DNA of 64,000 bases, from NCBI GenBank assembly GCA_963700255.1, contig CAVOWW010000029.1, positions 131,581 to 195,580 of the forward strand, given 5' to 3'. The DNA is from UBA10649 sp963700255. Its GTDB lineage: Bacteria; Actinomycetota; Actinomycetes; S36-B12. Under the pieces are notes generated by a model, which had not been told where the DNA came from, ran no database searches, and saw nothing but the letters and a program-made list of their open reading frames with translations. Shown here piece after piece: positions 12,220 through 20,946 of the stretch. Made by a program: the position numbers and the translations under genes. Each line of letters starts with the position of its first letter. Position 1 is the first letter of the stretch.

Positions 12220-13343
12220 TCACGAATCGCTCACGACGAACAGGGCCACTGTCTCGAGGTGGTGCGTCATCGGGAAGGCGTCGAAGGCTCTGACGCGGGC
12301 GAGGCGGTAGCCGTTCCCGGCGAGGATGGCGACGTCGCGGCCGAGCGCGACAGGGTCGCACGCCACGTACACGAGGCGGTCGGGGGCTCGCTCGCACACG
12401 GCGGACAGCACCGACTCCCCCGCACCCGCGCGCGGCGGGTCGAGGACGACGCCGTCGGGGCGGCCGGCCGCCGTGGCCAGCCAGGTTCGCACGTCCCCCT
12501 CGTAGAGATCCACCTGCGGCAGGTCGTGAAGCGCGCGCCGGGCGGCCTTCACCGCCGGCTCGGCCTCCTCGATGGAGTCCACAGCTCCCTCGATCCCCAC
12601 GGCCTCGCCCAGGAAGGCTGCGAAGAGGCCGGCGCCCGCATAGAGGTCCCACCACGCCTGGCCGGACCCGGGCTCGCCGAACTCGAGCACGGTGTCGACC
12701 AGGGCCTCGGGCAGGGCCTCATGGACCTGCCAGAAGTCTCCGCGGTCCATGCGCCAGGAGCGGTCCCGGACCTCGTGGGTGACCTTCCCGGTGGGCGCGT
12801 CGCCGGGGATGTCGACCCCCTCAGCCGCGATCAGGCAACGGTCGACCGGGATGACGTCATGGCGGCGATAGCGCCGCAGGCCGGCGCGACCATCGGCATC
12901 GGTCGCCCAGGTCATGCGGGTGCGCCAGTGGAGGCCGTCGGGATGGCCCGGAAGCTCGTCACGGCCAGGTCGAGGCGGGCCAGGTCGGCGTCGTCCAGAC
13001 GGCCGAAGCGGCGCAGGGCGTCGGTGAGCACCGCCTGCTTGAGCCGCCTCTGCGCGGGGAGCTCGATGTGCTGGAAGTCGCAGCCGCCGCAGCCGTCGGC
13101 GTGCGCCCACGGGCAGGGGGCAGGAACCCGCTCGGGGGCGGCCGAGATGACGTCGATCACGTCGGCGCGGACCATCTTCCGGTTCACGTCCGTCACCCGG
13201 ACGCGCACCTTCTCCCCCGTGATCCCATGGCGGACGAAGAGGGTCCGGCCGTCGCTGTGGGCGATGAAGTGGCCGCCGTGGGCGATGGGGCCGATCTCGA
13301 CGATGCGCTCGTCGCCGACGGACAGCTCAGCCTGGTCGGACAC
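12220..13343 (-). CDS. TrmA/RlmD-type RNA (uracil-5-)-methyltransferase, one frameshift
   Basis: A SAM-dependent methyltransferase that methylates C5 of a uridine in tRNA or 23S rRNA. About 374 residues. The N-terminal TRAM domain (~1-65) is followed by a Cys cluster CPWAHADGCGGCDFQH, as in iron-sulfur RlmD enzymes. The SAM-binding motif is DLYAGAGLFAAFL. The catalytic region is VLDPPRAGAG with YVACDPVALGRD, whose Cys is the likely nucleophile. The start is GTG 13343, overlapping the end of the permease gene by 17 bases. One shift in 12935-12960 splits the TRAM/Cys part from the catalytic part. The target nucleotide cannot be assigned. Confidence 0.88.
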
Positions 13344-15288
13344 CGGGACCCTCGTCCCTGTCGGCGACCAGCTCGCTCGACTTCAGCTGCCAGGGCACGC
13401 TCGTCACCATCACTCCCGGGGTGAAGAGCAGGCGACTCTTCAGGCGCAGGGCCGACTGGTTGTGGAGCAGCTGCTCCCACCAGTGACCGACGACGTACTC
13501 GGGGATGAAGACGGTGACCAGGTCCTGAGGGTGGTCGCGACGCAATTCCTGCACGTAGTCGAGGATCGGGCGCGTGATCTCCCGGTACGGCGACGCGAGG
13601 ATCTTCAGGGTCACGGGGATCCCCTCGCGCTCCCACTCGTCCTGCAGCCGCTGGGTGTCCTCGTGGTCGACGTCGACGGTGATCGCCTCGAGGACCGTGG
13701 GACGGGATGCGCGCGCGTAGGCGAGCGCGCGGAGGGTCGGCTTGTGGATCTTGCTGACGAGGACCAGCACGTGCACGCGCGCGGGCAGGGTCACCTGCAC
13801 GTCACCCGTGGCCATGATCTCCGAGCGCACCCGCTCGTAGTGGCCGTGGATCGCCTTCATCAGGAGGTAGATGAGCGGCATTGCGATGACCACGATCCAG
13901 GCACCCTTGGTGAACTTCGTCGCCAGCACGATGATGAGCACCGAGCCGGTCATGAACAGCCCGAACATATTGATGAGGCGCGAGCGGTGCATCCGCCGTC
14001 GCTCCTCGGGACTCTGCTCGTCCTTCAAGTGCCGGTTCCAGTGCCGGACCATGCCGAGCTGGCTGAGGGTGAAGGAGGTGAAGACGCCGATGATGTAGAG
14101 CTGGATCAGGCCGCTCACGTCGGCCTGGTACGCGATCACCAGGATGATGGCCAGCCCGGCGAGGGTGAGGATGCCGTTGCTGAACGCCAGCCGGTCACCG
14201 CGCGTGTGGAGCTGGCGGGGCAGGTAGCCGTCGCGGGCCAGGACCGAGCCCATGACCGGGAAGCCGTTGAAGGCGGTGTTGGCCGCCAGGGCGAGGATCG
14301 TGGCCGTCGCGAGGGCGATGACGAGCACGGGGATCGACGAGTGGTGGAAGACGGCGTCGGCGATCTGGACGATGACCGTCTTCTGCGACTCGCCCTCCGG
14401 CAGGCCGATCAGGTCCTTCGAGAACTCCGCGACCTTCACCTCGGTCTTGAGCGCGAGCCACGTGATGCCGGCGAACATGGACATGGAGATCAGGCCGAGC
14501 AGCAGCAGCGTGGTCGCGGCGTTCTTGGACTTCGGCTCACGGAACGCCGGCACCCCGTTCGCCACGGCCTCGATGCCGGTGAGCGCCGTGGTGCCGGACG
14601 AGAAGGCGCGGGCGACGAGGAAGACCAGGGCAGCGCCCGTGAACGAGTTCTCCGCCACGATCTCCCACCCGGCGCTCTCGGCCAGCAGGGTCTCGCCCAG
14701 GACGAACATCTCGTAGGCCGCCCACCCGATCATGGCGAAGATCGAGAAGATGAAGAAGTACACGGGGATCGCGAAGAACGCCCCGGACTCCTTGACGCCA
14801 CGCAGGTTGAGCAGGGTGATGATGACGATGAAGGCGACCGCGAACCACACGTTGTGCAGCTCGACGAAGGGGAAGATCGACCCGAGGTTGGCCACTGCGG
14901 ACGCGATCGACACCGCGACGGTCAGCACGTAGTCGATCAGGAGCGCGCTCGCGACGAAGACCCCCCAGTTCGGGCCGAGGTTCTTGGAGACGACCTCGTA
15001 GTCACCGCCACCGCTGGGGTAGGCGTGCACGTTCTGGCGGTAGGACGCCACCACGGTGAAGTAGATGACCGCCACCATCAGCGCGACCCACGGCCCGTAG
15101 CTGTACAGCGCGAAGCCGCCCAGCGACAGGACGAGCAGGATCTCCTGGGTTGCGTACGCGTTGGACGAGAGCGCGTCACTGGCGAACACGGGGAGTGCGA
15201 TGCGCTTGGGGAGCATGGTCTCGCCGAGGCGATCGCTCCGGATCGCACGACCGACGAAGACCCGCTTCAGGACATCCGATGCCGGCAC
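13327..15288 (-). CDS. APC-family permease, KimA-like potassium/amino-acid transporter
   Basis: A 653-residue membrane protein beginning with GTG at 15288. The first ~450 residues hold about 12 hydrophobic helices, with the family stretch FASDALSSNAYATQEILLVL in helix 1 and HAYPSGGGDYEVV in the helix 2-3 region. The last ~170 residues form a soluble domain resembling the C-terminal regulatory domain of KimA-type K+ importers. It lies back to back (63-bp divergent promoter) with two TrkA-like RCK genes, a pairing that favours K+ uptake over amino-acid transport. The RNA methyltransferase gene overlaps its 3' end. Confidence 0.8.
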   Translation of the reverse strand: MPASDVLKRVFVGRAIRSDRLGETMLPKRIALPVFASDALSSNAYATQEILLVLSLGGFALYSYGPWVALMVAVIYFTVVASYRQNVHAYPSGGGDYEVVSKNLGPNWGVFVASALLIDYVLTVAVSIASAVANLGSIFPFVELHNVWFAVAFIVIITLLNLRGVKESGAFFAIPVYFFIFSIFAMIGWAAYEMFVLGETLLAESAGWEIVAENSFTGAALVFLVARAFSSGTTALTGIEAVANGVPAFREPKSKNAATTLLLLGLISMSMFAGITWLALKTEVKVAEFSKDLIGLPEGESQKTVIVQIADAVFHHSSIPVLVIALATATILALAANTAFNGFPVMGSVLARDGYLPRQLHTRGDRLAFSNGILTLAGLAIILVIAYQADVSGLIQLYIIGVFTSFTLSQLGMVRHWNRHLKDEQSPEERRRMHRSRLINMFGLFMTGSVLIIVLATKFTKGAWIVVIAMPLIYLLMKAIHGHYERVRSEIMATGDVQVTLPARVHVLVLVSKIHKPTLRALAYARASRPTVLEAITVDVDHEDTQRLQDEWEREGIPVTLKILASPYREITRPILDYVQELRRDHPQDLVTVFIPEYVVGHWWEQLLHNQSALRLKSRLLFTPGVMVTSVPWQLKSSELVADRDEGPGVRPG

Positions 15289-15351
15289 GGTTCAGGAGCC
15301 TACCCCCGCGACCGGTCCGTCATGACCTCACGAGGCGTGTAGCGTTCAGCC

Positions 15352-16014
15352 GTGCACATCGTCATCCTCGGCTGCGGCCGCGTCGGGACGCTTCTCGCCC
15401 ACCGGCTCGACGAGCTCGGCCACTCGGTGGCCGTTGTCGACCAGGACCCGACGGCCTTCCGATCGCTCGGCCCGGAGTTCTCGGGGCAGACAGTGACCGG
15501 CGTCGGGTTCGATCGCCAGACCCTCGAGACCGCCGGCATCGCGCGCGCCCAGGCCTTCGCCGCGGTCAGCAGCGGCGACAACAGCAACATCCTGGCCGCG
15601 CGAGTGGCGCGCGAGACATACGGGGTCGAGCAGGTCGTCGCCCGTATCTACGATCCTCGCCGAGCGGAGGTCTACCAGCGCCTCGGCATCCCCACCGTCG
15701 CGACCGTCGCCTGGTCCACGGGGCAGATCCTGCGGCGCATCCTCCCGCTGGGCGCGCAGGACGAGTACCGCGACCCCAGCGGTGCGGTGGTGCTCGCAGA
15801 GGTGCACCTCGGAACGGGCTGGCTGGGCCGGCGCGCGTCGAAGCTGGAGGATGCCTCCGGCGCCCGCATCGCCTTCATCACCCGCTACGGCCAGGCGATG
15901 ATCCCCGACCACGAGACGGTCCTGCAGGAGGGCGACCTCGTCCATGCCCTGTTCCCGGACGAGTCCCGCGAGCACATCGAACGGGTCTTCGAGCAGGGTC
16001 CGGAGGAGAGCTGA
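15352..16014 (+). CDS. TrkA-family potassium uptake regulator (RCK domain), first copy
   Basis: A 220-residue cytoplasmic protein. Its N-terminal Rossmann fold starts with GCGRVGTLLAHRLDE and ends the second strand in VDQD, typical of NAD(H)-binding RCK_N domains; an RCK_C-like domain fills residues ~150-215. Such proteins gate K+ transporters in response to nucleotides. The start is GTG 15352. Its TGA overlaps the ATG of the second copy by one base (TGATG), so the two are translationally coupled and probably form a heteromeric gating ring, like the actinobacterial CeoB/CeoC pair. The likely partner is the divergent KimA-like permease. Confidence 0.88.
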   Translation: MHIVILGCGRVGTLLAHRLDELGHSVAVVDQDPTAFRSLGPEFSGQTVTGVGFDRQTLETAGIARAQAFAAVSSGDNSNILAARVARETYGVEQVVARIYDPRRAEVYQRLGIPTVATVAWSTGQILRRILPLGAQDEYRDPSGAVVLAEVHLGTGWLGRRASKLEDASGARIAFITRYGQAMIPDHETVLQEGDLVHALFPDESREHIERVFEQGPEES

Positions 16015-16673
16015 TGCGCGTAGCCATCGCTGGTGCCGGCAAGGTGGGCCGAGCCATCGCCCGCGAGCTCGTCACCAACGGCCACCAGGTGCTCCTGATC
16101 GACAAGGACGCCGACCTCGCTCGCCCTGGCGTCGTCGAGGGCGCCGACTTCCTCATCGCGGACGCCTGCGAGATCTCCGCCCTCGATGAGGCGATGCTGT
16201 CGCACTGCCAGGTGGTCGTCGCGGCCACCGGCGACGACAAGGTCAACCTCGTCGTCTCGCTGCTGGCCAAGACCGAGTACGGGGTCCCTCGGGTGGTGGC
16301 GCGGGTCAACCATCCGAAGAACGAGTGGATGTTCGACGATTCCTGGGGCGTCGACGTCGCCGTCTCGACCCCTCGGATGATGTCTGCCCTCGTCGAAGAG
16401 GCCGTCAGCGTCGGTGATCTCGTGCGGCTGTTCACCTTCCGGCAGGGCGATGCCAACCTCGTCGAGATCACGCTGTCATCCGACTCCCCCGTGGTCGGCC
16501 AGCGCGTCGGCGACCAGACCTGGCCCACCGACACCGCGCTGGTCGCGATCGTGCGGGGCCCGAGGGTGTTCGCCCCCTCGGCGGACGATCCGCTCGACAC
16601 CGGCGACGAGCTGCTGTTCGTGGCCTCACCCGATCAGGAAGACGAGCTCCAGCGGATGCTGGGTCACACCTGA
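16014..16673 (+). CDS. TrkA-family potassium uptake regulator (RCK domain), second copy
   Basis: A 219-residue paralogue of the preceding gene: GAGKVGRAIARELV opens the Rossmann fold, LLIDKDADLA closes the second strand, and an RCK_C domain (SSDSPVVGQRVGD onward) follows. It starts at ATG 16014 inside the upstream stop codon. Its last codons overlap the convergent DUF3159 gene by 10 bases. The role is inferred to be joint gating of K+ transport with the first copy. Confidence 0.88.
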   Translation: MRVAIAGAGKVGRAIARELVTNGHQVLLIDKDADLARPGVVEGADFLIADACEISALDEAMLSHCQVVVAATGDDKVNLVVSLLAKTEYGVPRVVARVNHPKNEWMFDDSWGVDVAVSTPRMMSALVEEAVSVGDLVRLFTFRQGDANLVEITLSSDSPVVGQRVGDQTWPTDTALVAIVRGPRVFAPSADDPLDTGDELLFVASPDQEDELQRMLGHT

Positions 16674-17299
16674 GTCTCGGCCTCGTCCACGTGCGCGCGC
16701 TTGGCGCGATAGACCGGTGCGAGCAGCCGGTAGGTGAAGTAGGCAGCCGCGATGTAGAGCGGGACGCCCATGACGATCTTGACGACGCCGAGGGCGCCGA
16801 TCGCGCCCGCGAGGTACAACGGCACCTGGACCGCGAGCCGCGCGAAGAACAGGCCCACCCAGATCCATGATGCGGCGGCGTACACGCGGCGCAGCTGCGG
16901 ATCGCCACGCCAGCTGGTGCCCTCGCCCGTGAGGTAGCCCATCGCGACGCCGAGCAGGGGCCATCGCACGAGGATCGAGATGAGGAAGGCGAGCCCGTAG
17001 CCGAGGTTCTGCAGGAAGCCGGGCAGGAAGTAGTTCTCGGCCCGGCCCGTGTACTTCGCGACGGCCGCCGAGATCAGCACCCCGACGAACCCGGCCAGCA
17101 CCTGCTGCAGCGGCTGGTGACGGATGAGGCGCCAGACGACGATGAGCAGGCCGGCGACGACGGCAGCGATCACGGACGGGGCCAGGTCCTGCCCCGTGAT
17201 GACATAGGCCACCACGAAGACCAGCGTCGGCGCACCGGAGTCGATCATGCCCCGCCAGCCGCCGATGGCACGCTCGAGCAGGAGGGCCTCCTGGCGCAC
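16664..17299 (-). CDS. DUF3159 membrane protein
   Basis: A 211-residue protein with about six hydrophobic helices and the conserved DUF3159 pattern (GWRGMIDSGAPTLVFVVAYV near the start, RRVYAAASWIWVGLFFARL in the second half). The function of the family is unknown; it is widespread in actinobacteria next to the OB-fold gene seen here. The first in-frame start is GTG 17299. An ATG at 17366 overlaps the upstream stop (ATGA) but is in another frame, and the sequence between 17300 and 17340 reads sensibly in the gene's frame (AAEFETAAEV). A one-base error near 17310-17340 may therefore hide a ~22-residue N-terminal extension. Confidence 0.85.
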   Translation of the reverse strand: MRQEALLLERAIGGWRGMIDSGAPTLVFVVAYVITGQDLAPSVIAAVVAGLLIVVWRLIRHQPLQQVLAGFVGVLISAAVAKYTGRAENYFLPGFLQNLGYGLAFLISILVRWPLLGVAMGYLTGEGTSWRGDPQLRRVYAAASWIWVGLFFARLAVQVPLYLAGAIGALGVVKIVMGVPLYIAAAYFTYRLLAPVYRAKRAHVDEAETQV

Positions 17300-17362
17300 C
17301 TCGGCCGCGGTCTCGAACTCGGCCGCCGTCCGGCTCGCGGGCGCCCTCAGGTGGCGGCGCGG

Positions 17363-17755
17363 TCATCCGGCCGACGGCTTCAGCTGGTAACGAGGGTTGT
17401 AGATGGTCGGGTTGTCCGTGTTGCAGGTGAGCCGGCCGCGCACGACGATCGTGCGACCGGCATCGATCCCCGGGATGCGGCGGCGGCCCAGCCAGACGAC
17501 GCTGATGCTGCCGGAGCCGTCGTAGAGCTCGACCTCCAGCGCGGGGGCGGTGCCCTGCGGGCGAAGCGTCACGCTGCGCACCATGCCCCGCACTGTCACG
17601 GTCTGCCCGGGGGTGCAGCAGTCGATGGCCGACAGCGCGGCATCGTCGGATCCGCGCAGCTGATCCTGCAGCTCCTCCGCCTCCACCTGCGCCTGGCTGC
17701 GGTTCCAGCGATGCCAGAAGCCGCGCTCGTGCGTAGGTGACTGGGTGGTCGTCAT
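17363..17755 (-). CDS. OB-fold nucleic-acid-binding protein
   Basis: A 130-residue protein. After a charged helical leader (SQAQVEAEELQDQLRG), residues ~48-125 form one OB fold: GQTVTVRGMVRSVTL, ALEVELYDGSGSISVVWLGR and TIVVRGRLTC match the β-strand pattern of RecG-wedge or tRNA-binding OB folds. The partner is unknown. It is co-transcribed with DUF3710 (upstream) and DUF3159 (downstream), a conserved actinobacterial neighbourhood. Confidence 0.85.
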   Translation of the reverse strand: MTTTQSPTHERGFWHRWNRSQAQVEAEELQDQLRGSDDAALSAIDCCTPGQTVTVRGMVRSVTLRPQGTAPALEVELYDGSGSISVVWLGRRRIPGIDAGRTIVVRGRLTCNTDNPTIYNPRYQLKPSAG

Positions 17756-17773
17756 GACTACAGGCTAACCCCG

Positions 17774-18397
17774 CTAGCGGGTCTCGGTGATCTCCGGTCC
17801 TCGCTGGAAGGGCGACGGGAGGGTGGACCCACCGGCCTCGGGCTCCGTCTCCGGTGTGGCGGTCTGCGGCAGGGTCAGCGGGATCGGAGCGCCCACCGGC
17901 ATCGCCTCGCCCCCGCGCACGACGACGAGCGAGCGAACCATGTCCTCCAGCGCCGAGGCGGCCGCACCCTCGCGGGCCGCCGCGCCGAGGAACACCGCGC
18001 GCAGGAACCACCGCGGCCCCTCGATGCCGGTGAACCTGGCCGGCTGGAGGCCGCCCGACCCGTCGGACGCGGTCACCTGTGCGCGCAGCTCCGGGCCGAA
18101 GGGGCCTTCCGCCTCCTCGACCAGTCCACCGGACTGGTTGATCGACGACTTGATCTGCGACCGCACGTCGTCCCAGAGGCCGCCGCTTCGCGGCGCGGCG
18201 TAGGGCTGCACCTGCACCATCCCGTCCCGCCGCGCGAAGGACAGCTGGGAGACCGAGCCGGAGGCCTCGTCGACCTGGACCTGCACGTCGACACCGTCGG
18301 TCGGGGTCACCCGCAGCGCTCCGAGGTCCAGGCGCTGGACGCCGTCGGCAAGGTCAACCTCGGACTCGTCCCACGGTCCGTTGGCACGGAGGTCCAC
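17774..18397 (-). CDS. DUF3710 protein
   Basis: A 207-residue soluble protein of the actinobacterial DUF3710 family, recognised from DLADGVQRLDLGALRV, the SQLSFARRDGMVQVQPYAAP stretch and EGPRWFLRAVFLG. The start is GTG 18397. The last ~35 residues are low-complexity Pro/Thr/Glu. No function is known. It lies between dut and the OB-fold gene on the same strand. Confidence 0.85.
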   Translation of the reverse strand: MDLRANGPWDESEVDLADGVQRLDLGALRVTPTDGVDVQVQVDEASGSVSQLSFARRDGMVQVQPYAAPRSGGLWDDVRSQIKSSINQSGGLVEEAEGPFGPELRAQVTASDGSGGLQPARFTGIEGPRWFLRAVFLGAAAREGAAASALEDMVRSLVVVRGGEAMPVGAPIPLTLPQTATPETEPEAGGSTLPSPFQRGPEITETR

Positions 18398-18477
18398 GTC
18401 GCCACCTTTCCGACGCCCCTGCGGCGTTATCGACTCGTTACCGTACCCGCACCCGGGTCGGGACGCTGCGACGACCG

Positions 18478-18930
18478 TCAGCCTGCGTGGCCACCGGTGG
18501 ATCCGAAGCCGCCTGCGCCGCGGTGCGAACCCGGCAGATCCGTCACCTCGACGAGACCGGCCGCCTCCACGCGCTGCACCAGCAGCTGCGCGACGCGATC
18601 ACCTCGTCGGAGCTGAACCGGGTCATGCAGGTCGTGGTTGACGAGGATGACGGAGATCTCCCCCCGATAGCCGGCGTCGATCACGCCCGGTGCATTGACG
18701 AGCCCGATGCCGTGCCGCAGCGCGAGCCCGCTGCGAGGGCAGACGAGCGCGACGTGGCCGGCCGGGAGGGCGATCGCGATGCCGGTCGGCACCAGCGCAC
18801 GGGCACCCGGGGCCAGTGACACGTCGACCCGGGCGCGCAGGTCCAGGCCGGCGTCGCCGGGATGCTCGTACGCGGGCAGCGGAAGGTCAGGATCGAGCCG
18901 GGTGATGAGGACCTGGACGGGAGCGCTCAC
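18478..18930 (-). CDS. dut: Deoxyuridine 5'-triphosphate nucleotidohydrolase (dUTPase)
   Basis: Hydrolyses dUTP to dUMP and pyrophosphate, keeping uracil out of DNA and feeding dTMP synthesis. At 150 residues it is the standard homotrimeric type. All five motifs are visible: PGDAGLDLRA (I), PRSGLALRHG (II), GVIDAGYRGEI with the catalytic Asp (III), RGDRVAQLLV (IV) and the glycine-rich C-terminal arm RGAGGFGSTGGHAG (V). The start GTG at 18930 overlaps the stop of the upstream thioesterase gene (GTGA). Confidence 0.95.
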   Translation of the reverse strand: MSAPVQVLITRLDPDLPLPAYEHPGDAGLDLRARVDVSLAPGARALVPTGIAIALPAGHVALVCPRSGLALRHGIGLVNAPGVIDAGYRGEISVILVNHDLHDPVQLRRGDRVAQLLVQRVEAAGLVEVTDLPGSHRGAGGFGSTGGHAG

Positions 18931-19568
18931 GGGTTCAGCTCCACGGTGTGCTGCTCGCCCTCGGGTCGCCAGGCCGGGCCGCCCTTGGCCCGGTCCTCGA
19001 TGGCCTGCTGGACCTGCTCTGCGGAGCCGTTGTCCACGAAGTGCTGGAGGGGCACCTGGATGAAGAGTGCGGCGGCGGTGACGGCCACGGGTCCGTCCGG
19101 GGCGTCGAGCCGGCCGACTGCTCGGGTGAACACCTTCCGCCCCTTGACCCCGACGACCTCCGCTTCTACGTGCAGCACGGATCCCACCGGCACCGGGCGC
19201 CGGAAGTCGCACTCCAGCCGCGCCGTCACCGCAGGTCCGGCCAGCAGCCAGTTGAGGGAGCCGAGAATCTCGTCGACCGCTGTGGTGAGCAGCCCCCCGT
19301 GGGCCAGGCCCGGCGCACCCTGATGGTGCTCCGATGCCGTGAACACCCCTGACACGCGAAGCCCCTCCCCCGCGGTGATCTGCATGTGCAGCCCGGTCGG
19401 ATGCTCGGAGCCGCAGCCGAAGCACCAGCGGTAATGGGACGGGATCGGCGTGCCCGGCGCGGGCGCGTTCGCCGATCGCAGCGGCAGGACGGCGTCGGGC
19501 GGCGGCGAGGTGGGCAGCACCCCGCGCGGACGGTTCGCGCCGGCGCCGGGATCACGTGGGCTGGTCAC
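18927..19568 (-). CDS. PaaI-type hotdog-fold thioesterase
   Basis: A 213-residue protein with a hotdog domain at ~60-185: GAPGLAHGGLLTTAVDE carries the HGG motif and the acidic residue expected for acyl-CoA hydrolysis. Ahead of it, CFGCGSEHPTGLHM is typical of this actinobacterial subgroup. It is likely cytoplasmic and acts on an unknown acyl-CoA. The start is GTG 19568. It is translationally coupled to dut, but no functional link is evident. Its first 13 bases lie antisense to open frame upstream of the divergent DUF3093 gene. Confidence 0.85.
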   Translation of the reverse strand: MTSPRDPGAGANRPRGVLPTSPPPDAVLPLRSANAPAPGTPIPSHYRWCFGCGSEHPTGLHMQITAGEGLRVSGVFTASEHHQGAPGLAHGGLLTTAVDEILGSLNWLLAGPAVTARLECDFRRPVPVGSVLHVEAEVVGVKGRKVFTRAVGRLDAPDGPVAVTAAALFIQVPLQHFVDNGSAEQVQQAIEDRAKGGPAWRPEGEQHTVELNP

Positions 19569-19633
19569 GCCCGCGACCCTACTCGCGCGGACCGGACGCG
19601 GTCAGGCGTCGGCCCGCATGGCAGGCTGGCAGC

Positions 19634-20092
19634 GTGGCCAACCCCGGCGAGATCACCGAACGGCTCCTTCCCCGATGGTGGGCGTGGCTGCTGGCCTACT
19701 CGTTCGTCGGCATGCTCGCGGTGGCCTACGGCGCGGCGCTCGGGGCGACGGTCGGCTGGCTCATCGCCGTCGGCGGGCTGGCCCTGACGACCGCACTCCT
19801 CCTCATCACCGCCCCGACGATCGAGGTGTCCGGCGGGACGCTGACCGTCGGCGGGGCGACGCTGCCCGTCACGAGCATCGCCGACGTCGAGGCGGTCACC
19901 GGCGAGCGCATCCGCGAGCTGCGTGGTCCCGGCTCGGACGGCCGCCTCTTCGTGTCGTTGCGACCCTGGTCCGCAACCGACGGGGTGCTGGTGCGGCTGG
20001 ACGACCCAGCGGATCCGCACCCGGCGTGGCTCTTCACCTCCCGGCACCCCGCTCGCATCGTCGCCGCCGTGGCTGCAACGATGGGCCGCTGA
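19634..20092 (+). CDS. DUF3093 membrane protein
   Basis: A 152-residue protein with two hydrophobic helices (WWAWLLAYSFVGMLAVAYGA and the next, ~45-65), followed by a β-rich domain. It matches the actinobacterial DUF3093 family, usually found opposite dut as here. The start chosen is GTG 19634 (MANPGEITERLLPRWW), because earlier in-frame codons overlap the divergent thioesterase start. The function is unknown. Confidence 0.85.
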   Translation: MANPGEITERLLPRWWAWLLAYSFVGMLAVAYGAALGATVGWLIAVGGLALTTALLLITAPTIEVSGGTLTVGGATLPVTSIADVEAVTGERIRELRGPGSDGRLFVSLRPWSATDGVLVRLDDPADPHPAWLFTSRHPARIVAAVAATMGR

Positions 20093-20132
20093 CTCACGGA
20101 CAATCCCGCTCATCGATCATCCCGGAGGACAC

Positions 20133-20435
20133 ATGGAGCCCACCGACCTGTCACCAGCCGATGCGCCGGTCGAGACCATCGAGATCAACCCGATGGTGCA
20201 CCTCATCGCTCCGGTGGCCGCCGTCCTCGGCACGCTGATCGTCCGCAAGGTGATCTCGTCGGCCTACGAGCGGGCCACCGGTAAGCCGGCCCCCCTCGCC
20301 CGTGACCCGCACACCTCGATGATGCGGGCCATCGTGTGGACCGCCGTCATCACCACGAGCGCCGCCGTGGCCGAGGTCGTCATCTACCGCGCGGTCAACC
20401 AGATCGGCGAGAAGAAGGCGCGTAGCCGCTCGTAG
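20133..20435 (+). CDS. DUF4235 membrane protein
   Basis: A 100-residue protein with two predicted membrane helices (VHLIAPVAAVLGTLIVRKV and AIVWTAVITTSAAVAEVVIY) and a basic linker containing YERATGKPAP, typical of DUF4235. ATG 20133 follows GGAGGA with 3 bases between. The gene ends inside the 3' end of the convergent DUF4193 gene (41-base overlap). The function is unknown. Confidence 0.85.
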   Translation: MEPTDLSPADAPVETIEINPMVHLIAPVAAVLGTLIVRKVISSAYERATGKPAPLARDPHTSMMRAIVWTAVITTSAAVAEVVIYRAVNQIGEKKARSRS

Positions 20436-20736
20436 CGCCCCACGCGCATTCCTTGCAGATGGGGCCGCTCTTCCCCTCGTGATCGAGCTGGCTGCGGTGC
20501 TGCACGAGGAAGCATGAACTGCAGGTGAACTCGTCGGACTGGCGCGGCAGCACCCGGACGGTGAGGGACTCATCCGACAGGTCGGCGCCGGGCAGCTCGA
20601 GGCTCTCGGCGAGCTCCGCCTCGTCGACGTCCACGGCGGACGAGGCCTTGTCGGCCCGGCGGGCCTTCAGCTCCTCGAGGCTGTCCTCCGCGAGCTCCTC
20701 GTCGGTCTTGCGAGGTGCGTCGTAGTCGGTCGCCAT
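20395..20736 (-). CDS. DUF4193 zinc-ribbon-like protein
   Basis: A 113-residue acidic protein beginning MATDYDAPRKTDEELAEDS, the hallmark of DUF4193. A four-Cys module (TCSSCFLVQHRSQ, then ICKECAW) probably binds zinc. Family members normally end at or just after the last Cys pair. Here ~15 more residues are read, overlapping the convergent DUF4235 gene by 41 bases, so a lost stop codon is possible. The function is unknown, though the family is highly conserved and expressed in actinobacteria. Confidence 0.88.
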   Translation of the reverse strand: MATDYDAPRKTDEELAEDSLEELKARRADKASSAVDVDEAELAESLELPGADLSDESLTVRVLPRQSDEFTCSSCFLVQHRSQLDHEGKSGPICKECAWGATSGYAPSSRRSG

Positions 20737-20946
20737 GTGATCTCTCGCCCTTCGTCGTGCAATCTCGTCCTGCGCCCTGCGTGCCACGGGCAGGTTGCCC
20801 GTGTCGCCGCCAACGTCACCAGGGCGCCGAACATTCCCGATGCGGCTTGCGCGCAGATTGTGCCTTATCGGGGTGACGCCGCCGTGGCAGGGTAGGCCCT
20901 GCGTGTCGCGAGACGGCACGGAGCGCGACTCTGAGGAGAGACACCC

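Noticed and set aside
12190..15342. Very long open frame (about 1050 codons) on the plus strand
   Set aside because: It is antisense to the RNA methyltransferase and permease genes, rich in Arg/His/Asp/Gly with no family motif. Long antisense frames are expected at this GC content.
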